DNA from: CAZHHH01 sp052400685
GTDB taxonomy: Bacteria; Bacteroidota; Bacteroidia; Bacteroidales; Marinilabiliaceae
Reading direction: 5' to 3' (one strand)
Length of the DNA: 64,000 nucleotides
Assembly: GCA_052400685.1 (NCBI GenBank)
Contig: JBQTGJ010000006.1
The position numbers and the translations under genes were made by a program. This document shows positions 57,648-64,000 of the stretch, in pieces (within the stretch, counting starts at the first letter, position 1; each line of letters begins with the position of its first letter). The notes below the pieces were generated by a model. It was not told the origin of the DNA, ran no database searches, and saw only the letters and a list, made by a program, of their open reading frames with translations.

Positions 57648-58655
57648 CTACAACGAATTTCTTAAAATCAGTCGCGAAGGATTTTTCACCACATCATGCT
57701 GGTTATTCATTACCATGCGGGCCATCCGCTCACCCATCGCCTGAAAATCGGTAGATATCGTCGTGATACCGCCTGCCACAATCTCTTTCAATCCAGTATC
57801 ATTCAAAGAAATAATACCGATATCGAGTCCCGGCTTAAATTTATTGGCACGGCAGTATTTTATCAGGAAAACTAAATCACGGTCGTTTACTAAAACATAC
57901 ACCCACCCCTTTCGGGGAATCACTGACCGCATAGAAGGAATAATATCAAAATGAACAGAGTATTGTGTGCAAAACTTTTTAAACCCTGAGAGAAAACCTT
58001 CCGGTTCCTTTCCCCCGGGATAAACCAAAACCATCCCCTCGTATTTTTGCAATAAAGTCAACCCTTGTTGAAAACCGTTAAAAATATCCTCTTCAAATGA
58101 CTGATAGACGGCCGGATACAGTCCGCGTAATGAAACTGGTAACTGATCGAGAATAAACACCTTATCGCGCGGCAATCCCGAAATAAATGAAGCCACATTC
58201 TTCACCACTGCCGGCATTATAACATACGAGGTATAATCGTCTTTATGGTTAAAAAGAATAGTCTGAAAAAGCTCAGCATTAAAATGATGAAAATATAATT
58301 CCACATCCGCATTTTCCAGATGTTCCACAAACCCGTTGTACAAATCCTCTTTAAAAGCATTAAGCTCGTCAAAAAGCAGCAATATACGATGACGCGCCTC
58401 AACCCTTGTACGTTCAACGTAATACCCCTTTCCGGGATGACTCACAACTAAGCCGCGCGTCTTCAGTTCAGCATAAGCCTGCAATACCGTGTCGCGCGAC
58501 ACATTAAAAGCCTGCGCAACCTGATTAACCGAGGGCAGTAAATCGCCTTTGTGCAACATCCCGTTTCGCAAGGCATTCTCCATCGACTCAATCAACTGCC
58601 GATAAATAGGTAGTGGTGATTTATGATTAATATTCAGAAACTCAAAATCCATCAT
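57648..58655 (-). CDS. GntR-type transcriptional regulator with periplasmic-binding-like sensor domain
   Basis: About 335 residues from MMDFEFLNINHKSPLPIYRQL (an upstream ATG at 58679 is possible). The winged helix covers about residues 1-75 (NGMLHKGDLLPSVNQVAQAFNVSRDTVLQAYAELKTRGLVVSHPGKGYYVE). The C-terminal 250 residues form a LacI/PBP1-like sugar-sensing fold ending FQAMGERMARMVMN. This pairing is typical of Bacteroidota regulators of sugar use. The position between galK and galM makes galactose control likely. The mode (repression or activation) is inferred. Confidence 0.88.
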   Translation of the reverse strand: MMDFEFLNINHKSPLPIYRQLIESMENALRNGMLHKGDLLPSVNQVAQAFNVSRDTVLQAYAELKTRGLVVSHPGKGYYVERTRVEARHRILLLFDELNAFKEDLYNGFVEHLENADVELYFHHFNAELFQTILFNHKDDYTSYVIMPAVVKNVASFISGLPRDKVFILDQLPVSLRGLYPAVYQSFEEDIFNGFQQGLTLLQKYEGMVLVYPGGKEPEGFLSGFKKFCTQYSVHFDIIPSMRSVIPRKGWVYVLVNDRDLVFLIKYCRANKFKPGLDIGIISLNDTGLKEIVAGGITTISTDFQAMGERMARMVMNNQHDVVKNPSRLILRNSL

Positions 58656-58725
58656 AGACTTAAAACTTGAAGAACTCAAAAATGCAAAGAAAAAACCATT
58701 AGGAGATAAAAAAGTAAATTTTTCC

Positions 58726-58733
58726 TATTTTTG
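58726..58733 (+). promoter_or_regulatory. Predicted -7 box of galM (TATTTTTG)
   Basis: TATTTTTG fits TAnnTTTG, 28 bp before the galM ATG. A weak inverted repeat TAGGA (about 58700) and TCCTA (58723-58727) overlaps the box and could bind the divergent regulator. Confidence 0.5.
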
Positions 58734-58761
58734 TCTGAATTTTTCTCAAAAGAAACGAAAC

Positions 58762-59799
58762 ATGTCAGTTATTCAAATTAAAGTACAGGCTGATTTTGAC
58801 AAGCCAATTTTTATATATGAACTAAAAAATAATTCGGGCACAACCGTCAAAATAACCAATATAGGAGCTACCATAACCAGCGTTCTTGCGCCCGACCGAA
58901 ACGGGAAAATTGAAAAAGTCACCCTGGGCTTTACTGATCCGTTATATTATTTATCAGAAAAATATCTATCCAACAGTCCATTTTTAGGGGCCACCGTTGG
59001 GCGGTATGCCAACCGCATTGCTCAGGGCGAATTTCAACTCAACGGCAAAAAATATCATTTGGCAAAAAACAATGGTGACAACCATCTACATGGCGGCCCT
59101 GAAGGTTTCTTCAAAAAAATATGGGATTCTACCATCGAAAATGATAAAGTTGTAATGACGCTGTTGAGTCCTGATATGGAAGAAGGATATCCGGGAAATG
59201 TGAAGGTGATCACCACTTTTTCGTTAACCAACGACAATGAATTAGTGATTGACTATTTTGCAACGACCGATAAAGCCACCCCCCTTAATTTGACGAACCA
59301 TACCTATTTCAATCTTTGCGGTAAAAAAAGTCAGATACTTGATCATGAGCTCATGATTTTTGCAGACGCCTACACACCGGCGGTTGAAGCCATTCCTACC
59401 GGAGAAATACGCCCTGTAAAAGGCACCCCTTTCGACTTTACTGAATTCCATAAATTAGGAGAAAGAGCCCGCCAGCTGGATGCTGAAATTTATGATCATA
59501 ACTTTGTGCTAAACGGCCGTGAGGGTGAATTAAAAAGAGTGGCTATTGCCCGTGAGCCTCTATCAGGACGCACCCTGGAAGCTTATACAACCATGCCGGG
59601 AATGCAGTTGTATACCGGTTATTATCTGGATGGCAGCCACCAAAACGAGGGACAAAAAATTGAAAGTCTGGAAGGCTTTTGTTTGGAAACACAGTACTTC
59701 CCGGATTCGCCCAACAACGCTAATTTCCCATCAGCTATTACCACCCCCGACCAACCTTTTAAACACACAACGGTGTTTAAATTTGGGATAGACAACTGA
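58762..59799 (+). CDS. galM: Aldose 1-epimerase (mutarotase)
   Basis: A 345-residue beta-sandwich enzyme that equilibrates alpha and beta galactose. Motifs: ATVGRYANRIAQGEFQLNGKKYHL, NNGDNHLHGGPEGFFKKIWD with catalytic His, NLTNHTYFNLCG with the second His, and ESLEGFCLETQYFPDSPNNANFPS with the catalytic Glu. It is divergent from the GntR gene and completes a galM/galK/galT set; no galE is in the window. Confidence 0.95.
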   Translation: MSVIQIKVQADFDKPIFIYELKNNSGTTVKITNIGATITSVLAPDRNGKIEKVTLGFTDPLYYLSEKYLSNSPFLGATVGRYANRIAQGEFQLNGKKYHLAKNNGDNHLHGGPEGFFKKIWDSTIENDKVVMTLLSPDMEEGYPGNVKVITTFSLTNDNELVIDYFATTDKATPLNLTNHTYFNLCGKKSQILDHELMIFADAYTPAVEAIPTGEIRPVKGTPFDFTEFHKLGERARQLDAEIYDHNFVLNGREGELKRVAIAREPLSGRTLEAYTTMPGMQLYTGYYLDGSHQNEGQKIESLEGFCLETQYFPDSPNNANFPSAITTPDQPFKHTTVFKFGIDN

Positions 59800-59847
59800 T
59801 CGCGAATTGATATTTGTCGATATAATGTTTCGTTTCAGGCAAACACT

Positions 59848-59995
59848 ATTTAGTGTTTGTCTATAAAGTCAACTTCTGCGTTATGCTTGTCATAAAAACA
59901 GTCATTTACGAAAAGTAAACTCCTTGATTTTTATGACTTCACAGGCCTTGAATTTGAACTTTATATTTCAAACACTTAGTTTATGGACAGACTCT
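59848..59995 (+). repeat. Palindromic intergenic element, copy 10 (full length, 148 bp)
   Basis: Left end TAGTGTTTGTCTATAAAGTC and right end TTTATGGACAGACTCT are near inverted repeats. The stem GTCATAAAAA (59889-59898) pairs perfectly with TTTTTATGAC (59928-59937). The inner hairpin is TTTAC-GAAAA-GTAAA (59905-59919). It is in tandem with copy 11. Confidence 0.8.
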
Positions 59996-60143
59996 ATTTA
60001 GTGTTTGTCAATAAAGTCAACTTCTGCGTTATGCTTGTCATAAAGACAGTCATTTACGAAAAGTAAACGCCTTGATTTTTATGACTTCGTAAGCCTCGTA
60101 TTTGAACTTTATATTTCAAACACGTAGTTTATGGACAGACTTT
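59996..60143 (+). repeat. Palindromic intergenic element, copy 11 (full length, 148-bp tandem)
   Basis: It repeats copy 10 with a period of exactly 148 bp and about ten substitutions, including stem GTCATAAAGA against TTTTTATGAC. The two fill 59848-60143; the rest of the 59800-60359 gap holds the CATATG repeat and an AT-rich leader. Confidence 0.8.
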
Positions 60144-60162
60144 ATTTAAAACAGTCGTTGAG

Positions 60163-60258
60163 AAATGAGACGACCATGATAAAGAATTTTTCATACAGGA
60201 GGATGATTAAGCCAGGAAAATTCCATATGACAACTGAGAGACAAATTTTAATCATATG
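60163..60258 (-). repeat. Double-CATATG repeat, copy 4 (reverse)
   Basis: Minus strand: CATATGATTAAAATTTGT, CTCTCAGTTGTCATATGGAA, then TTAATCATCCTCCTGTATGA and CATGGTCGTCTCATTTC. It matches copies 2 and 3 over about 95 bp but is 37 kb away and inverted. Confidence 0.7.
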
Positions 60259-60359
60259 AAAAATAATTTTCAATACATTGCAAACGATAAAGGCACGTAT
60301 TAACCTCTCGACTTCTTTGTTTTACAGACAGTAAATAATTACCAAATTAAACGGCAAAC

Positions 60360-62261
60360 ATGGTATCTATCATCGACTATTTTGAAGAAAGAGTGCAACG
60401 TTTCCCAGACAATGCGCTTATATGGGAAAAACAGGACGGCATATTTCAACCCACCACCTACAAAGAAGCCCACGAGGAAATCAGACGATATGCTGCCGGG
60501 CTAATATCACTGGGGGTTCAAAAAGGCGATCGTATAGCGCTTCTTTCCGAGGGACGAAAAGATTGGTTGATAGCCGAACTGTCAATATTATATGCAGGCG
60601 CCATCAATGTGCCACTATCGGTAAAATTGGAAGAAGCCAACGACTTAGTCTTCCGCCTAAAGCATTCCGACACCAAAATGGTGATTGTTTCAGAATTCCA
60701 GCTTGATAAAATCAGAGTTATAAAAGAAGAATTGCCGCTTCTGGAAAAAGTAATTATTCTGGATGAAACAGAAGCCCTGGAGAATGAACTCAGATGGGAG
60801 CAATTATTTCAAAAAGGTGAAGAAGTCATTATCAATGATGTCTCAATTCTGAATCATCGCATCAGCGAGGTAACGCCCGATGACATTGCTAACATTTCAT
60901 ACACTTCGGGAACAACCGCCGATCCCAAAGGCATTATGCTATCGCACCGAAACTACACCGCCAATGTAGAGCAGGCGTTTAGCTTTATTGATATCCCGGC
61001 TCACTTCCGCACATTAGTGGTACTGCCATGGGATCATGCCTTTGCCCACACGGCCGCACTGTATGCTTTCATGTACAGAGGCGCCTCGGTAGCCGCTGTA
61101 AAAGCCGGAAAAACAGCAACCGAGACACTTAAAAATTTCCCCAATAATATTCTTGAAATACAGCCACACGTAATGATGAGCGTCCCTGCACTGGCTAAAA
61201 ATTTCAGAAAAAATATTGAAAAAGGGGTACAAAACAAAGGTAAAATGGCCTGGCTTCTGTTCCGGTTGGCTTTAGCACACGCCTTTTGGTATAACGGAAC
61301 CGGAGATAATAAAGGCCGGGGTTTAAAAAAGCTAACCCGTCCGCTGGGTTATCTATTCGACAAAATTTTATTTAAAAACATCAGAACGGCCTTCGGTGGA
61401 AACCTCAAATTTTTCATTGGTGGCGGCGCGCTACTCGACATAGAACTCCAAAAATTCTTTTATGCCATCGGAATCCCCATGTATCAGGGTTATGGACTAA
61501 GTGAAGCCGCTCCCATCATATCAGCCAACACCCCAACGTTTCACAAAATGGGTTCTTCTGGCAAAGTGGTTCAAAATTTAGCGCTCAAAATATGCAATGA
61601 AAATGGACAGGAGGTAGCGCAAGGTCATTCAGGCGAAATAGTTGTAAAAGGCGAAAATGTAATGTCGGGCTATTGGAAAAATGCGACAGCCACAGCAGAC
61701 ACCATTAAAGACGGCTGGCTCTATACAGGCGACCTGGGTTATGTAGATAAATCCAACTACCTGTATGTATTGGGCCGTTTCAAAAGTCTGCTAATAGGTC
61801 ACGATGGTGAAAAATACAGTCCCGAAGGCATTGAGGAAGCAGTTGTGGACACCTGCACGCTCATCGATCAATTTATGTTATTTAATAACCAAAGTCCTTT
61901 CACTGTAGCAATTGCAGTTCCATCGGCAGATGGCCTGAGGCGATTAATAAAACAGCAAAAATTCGATACTGAAGATGAAAAAGCCATTTTCGTCCTCAAA
62001 ACCATACAAGATGAGTTAAACCAATTTAAAAAGGGTGGAAAATTAGAGACAATGTTTCCGCAACGATGGCTCCCTACATCAATCATTATTGCTGAAGAGC
62101 CATTTACCGAGTCGAACAAAATGCTTAACAGCACAATGAAAATTGTTCGAAGAGTGATTGAATCAAATTATGTAGAGGAGTTAGAGTTCTCATTCTCCGC
62201 AGAAGGAAAAAATATTCTTAACCAGAAAAATATTATAGCAACTAAAAATTATTTTAATTAG
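60360..62261 (+). CDS. AMP-dependent long-chain fatty acid-CoA ligase
   Basis: A 633-residue adenylate-forming enzyme. Motifs: NISYTSGTTADPKGIMLSHRNYTANV, MYQGYGLSEAAPIISANTP, GWLYTGDLGYVDKSNYLYVLGRFKSLLIGHDGEKYSPEGIEE, and NKMLNSTMKIVRR with a catalytic-type Lys region. It activates fatty acids to CoA thioesters, presumably for lipid synthesis or breakdown with the acyl-CoA dehydrogenase at 26482. It stands alone. Confidence 0.92.
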   Translation: MVSIIDYFEERVQRFPDNALIWEKQDGIFQPTTYKEAHEEIRRYAAGLISLGVQKGDRIALLSEGRKDWLIAELSILYAGAINVPLSVKLEEANDLVFRLKHSDTKMVIVSEFQLDKIRVIKEELPLLEKVIILDETEALENELRWEQLFQKGEEVIINDVSILNHRISEVTPDDIANISYTSGTTADPKGIMLSHRNYTANVEQAFSFIDIPAHFRTLVVLPWDHAFAHTAALYAFMYRGASVAAVKAGKTATETLKNFPNNILEIQPHVMMSVPALAKNFRKNIEKGVQNKGKMAWLLFRLALAHAFWYNGTGDNKGRGLKKLTRPLGYLFDKILFKNIRTAFGGNLKFFIGGGALLDIELQKFFYAIGIPMYQGYGLSEAAPIISANTPTFHKMGSSGKVVQNLALKICNENGQEVAQGHSGEIVVKGENVMSGYWKNATATADTIKDGWLYTGDLGYVDKSNYLYVLGRFKSLLIGHDGEKYSPEGIEEAVVDTCTLIDQFMLFNNQSPFTVAIAVPSADGLRRLIKQQKFDTEDEKAIFVLKTIQDELNQFKKGGKLETMFPQRWLPTSIIIAEEPFTESNKMLNSTMKIVRRVIESNYVEELEFSFSAEGKNILNQKNIIATKNYFN

Positions 62262-62491
62262 CATTAGCCTTTTCTTTCTGATACAAATTAAGTGGCAACA
62301 TCAAACTTATTCAAAAAATTTCTACACATAGTGTAACCAAACAGCATATATTACCGAAAAAGGGATAGTAAACTCACAGAATACGAAAAAAATGTTTTAA
62401 AAACAAAGAAATATAGCAAATTGGCTTTTAAATTAATGAAGTTTTCACCAAATTTACATCGATTTTCGTAGCCCAAAATTAAAACCATATT

Positions 62492-63352
62492 ATGCGCGCA
62501 ATCAAGAAACATTTACTTCTTATATTTCTTCTAATTATTGGTTTTGGGGCCGGAGCGTACAGCCAGTTCAGAAGAGCTGGCTCGTTTGATTGGGCGTCGG
62601 GACTTTCTGTCATTCCCAAAGGAGGCGTAAATTTGTTTTATGGCGACTTGGTGGATCAATCCCGTGCCAGTTATTCATTTGGTGTTACCGTTGACCGTGA
62701 AATGACAGGACTATTCTCATTACGGGCATCATTGGTCGGCGGACAAATGAAGGGAGAACAGATCTTTCCGGTACTGAATACAGCATACGCTACTTTCACT
62801 AACACATATGCTGACTTTATGATAGGCGGAACCTATAGACCATTAAATCATATACTCGGTTATTTTAAGGAAAGAACATTACAACCATACGTATTGGCAC
62901 AATTTGGAGTTGTATATTTTAACAGCACAGAACTATGGGGACCGGCAAGTTTCTCGACTCCAGGGGCTGATCCTGGCGAAGAATGGCGGAGTGCAAGCGG
63001 AATAGCACCCGTAATTTCAGGTGGCGGAGGAATTAACATCTGGATTAACCCTGATTTTAGTGCCAATATAGAATTTCACGGAGCCTTACCATTTACAGAT
63101 CAACTGGATGCACACGATACGTGGCAGGATTCATACCCAAACGGGAATATACACACCACTGAGCCGTATGATGTGTATTATACATTAACTGCCGGGGTGG
63201 TATATACGATAAAGGAAAGTGCGTTTAGAAACGATTCAAGGTTCAACCGACAAAGCTACAATAAAACACGTAGATACTATCAGCCGTCAAGGCGTAAGGC
63301 TGTAAACCGCAGGCCTAATAATCGTAATAAAAAAAGATTCCTTTTCTTTTAG
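62492..63352 (+). CDS. Secreted/outer-membrane barrel-like protein with basic tail
   Basis: A 286-residue protein with a signal peptide (LLLIFLLIIGFGAGAYSQF). The body alternates beta strands (GSFDWASGLSVIPKGGVNLFYGDLVDQ, SYSFGVTVDREMTGLFSLRASLVGG, FMIGGTYRPLNHILGYF, AQFGVVYFNS, YYTLTAGVVYTI) like a small outer-membrane beta-barrel. The last 50 residues are rich in Arg, Asn, Lys and Tyr (RRYYQPSRRKAVNRR). The family is not named with certainty. Confidence 0.75.
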   Translation: MRAIKKHLLLIFLLIIGFGAGAYSQFRRAGSFDWASGLSVIPKGGVNLFYGDLVDQSRASYSFGVTVDREMTGLFSLRASLVGGQMKGEQIFPVLNTAYATFTNTYADFMIGGTYRPLNHILGYFKERTLQPYVLAQFGVVYFNSTELWGPASFSTPGADPGEEWRSASGIAPVISGGGGINIWINPDFSANIEFHGALPFTDQLDAHDTWQDSYPNGNIHTTEPYDVYYTLTAGVVYTIKESAFRNDSRFNRQSYNKTRRYYQPSRRKAVNRRPNNRNKKRFLFF

Positions 63353-63358
63353 ATAATA

Positions 63359-63388
63359 TTAAGCGATCCACCAAGATCGCTTTTTTTA
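63359..63388 (+). terminator. Rho-independent terminator of the barrel-like gene
   Basis: AAGCGATC and GATCGCTT form an 8-bp perfect stem with a short loop, followed by TTTTT. It begins 7 bp past the stop. Confidence 0.85.
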
Positions 63389-63668
63389 TTTCTGTTTGGC
63401 GATGCAGAAAGAAACAGGATTTCTGTTTGCAAGAACTTGCAATTGGTTAGGCCATTGGTGCCATAAGCGCCAATATGAAGATGCACGGCTGTGCGTCTTT
63501 ACACTGCGGCATCGATGATGACTCCGGTGATGATTAATGTGTTTGAGTATCGTTCACCCAGGCCTCCGGCCACTCACTCAATCGTTTTCCAATTTAATGT
63601 TAATAACTCAACCTTTAAAACAGGTACTAAATTAGCATAAGCAGTCATTCCAACCGACGTGAGAAACG

Positions 63669-63910
63669 ACATCAAGACTTCAGCGCAGCGAGATCAAGAC
63701 TTCGACGTAACGACATCAAGACCTCGACGTAACGACATCAAGACTTCGACGCAGCCACATCTAGACTTCGACGCAACGACATCTAAACTTCGACGCAACG
63801 ACATCTAGACTTCGACGCAACGACATCTAGACTTCGACGCAACGACATAAAGACTTCAACGTAGCCACATAAAGACTTCAACGTAGCCACATAAAGACTT
63901 CGACGCAGCC
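63669..63910. repeat. Tandem array of eleven 22-bp units
   Basis: Eleven units of exactly 22 bp follow without gaps; each has ACAT then CTTCGACGCA- or CTTCAACGTA-type halves. Units 5, 7 and 8 are identical, units 9 and 10 are identical. 22 is not a multiple of 3 and stops occur in all frames, so it is non-coding. The stretches 63389-63668 and 63911-64000 hold no supported gene. A CCGCACGAG/CTCGTGTGG hairpin follows at 63919-63940. Confidence 0.9.
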
Positions 63911-63918
63911 CCCTGCTG

Positions 63919-63944
63919 CCGCACGAGTCCCCTCGTGTGGTTTT
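63919..63944 (+). terminator. Hairpin with T run beyond the tandem array
   Basis: CCGCACGAG and CTCGTGTGG form a 9-bp stem (one G-T pair) around TCCC, followed by TTTTA. It could be a terminator for transcription from the left, or part of the array's context. Confidence 0.4.
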
Positions 63945-64000
63945 ACTTCATTACAACTACTCCTTCTAATTAACCTTGTTATCCTCTATAATCTCTGGTA

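Noticed and set aside
63669..63910. CRISPR-like array
   Set aside because: The units are contiguous with no spacers, so it is a tandem repeat, not CRISPR.
63966..64000. Possible C-terminal end of a minus-strand gene (PEIIEDNKVN then stop)
   Set aside because: Only eleven codons are visible before the window edge; too short to support.

Overview
The window is about 64 kb of Bacteroidota chromosome. Evidence: predicted -7 boxes of the TAnnTTTG type, a full Bat aerotolerance operon, DUF2027-Smr, head-GIN (DUF2807) and S46 peptidase genes, a long QueA (407 aa), a T9SS-like C-terminal domain and a giant Ig-like-module surface protein. The mix suggests a marine or anaerobic Bacteroidales/Marinilabiliales-type organism; the genus cannot be fixed from sequence alone. 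I recognised no tRNA, rRNA, CRISPR array, prophage or intact transposase.

Layout. 1-4349 (-): 5' 1449 codons of a giant secreted modular protein, cut by the window edge. 4979-10055: DUF2027-Smr, queA, a BFD-like Fe-S protein, a MATE exporter and a cytidylate-kinase-like protein. 10533-19170 (+): eight-gene MoxR/DUF58/Bat operon closed by a hairpin terminator. 19520-25663: head-GIN protein, DUF4861 protein, DMT/DUF486 protein, DJ-1 protein, and an acyl-ligase/ACP/acyltransferase fusion. 26035-30210 (-): small lipoprotein, then the etfB-etfA-acyl-CoA dehydrogenase operon. 30725-36864: msrB, a small secreted CTD-like protein, an MsbA-type ABC exporter, purB and nfeD. 37067-42734: acidic small protein, FAH-family hydrolase, DEDDh exonuclease, secreted coiled-coil protein, PAP2 phosphatase, a small putative DNA-binding protein and a second head-GIN lipoprotein. 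43210-53928: an ATPase pseudogene; a minus-strand cluster of DUF2520, kdsC-like, UbiA prenyltransferase, maf and S46 peptidase; a hypothetical secreted protein; and purL. 54234-59799: galactose locus (galT, galK, a flavin monooxygenase and a GntR regulator on minus, galM divergent on plus). 60360-63352: acyl-CoA ligase and a secreted barrel-like protein. 63353-64000: non-coding, with a 22-bp tandem array.

Most genes are housekeeping or conserved Bacteroidota genes. The notable unexplained structure is between them. (1) About eleven copies of an intergenic palindromic element (full length near 148 bp) share a nested hairpin whose stems differ between copies yet stay complementary, which is covariation. 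(2) A second repeat of about 95-100 bp, marked by two CATATG boxes, occurs four times; two tandem copies lie on one side of the DJ-1 gene and a third overlaps its start codon. (3) Exactly eleven tandem 22-bp units lie at the right end. Functional links within the window include galactose catabolism under a GntR/periplasmic-binding-like regulator, fatty-acid activation (two ligases) with ETF/acyl-CoA dehydrogenase, and envelope biogenesis (KdsC-like, MsbA-like, PAP2, ACP-acyltransferase fusion).
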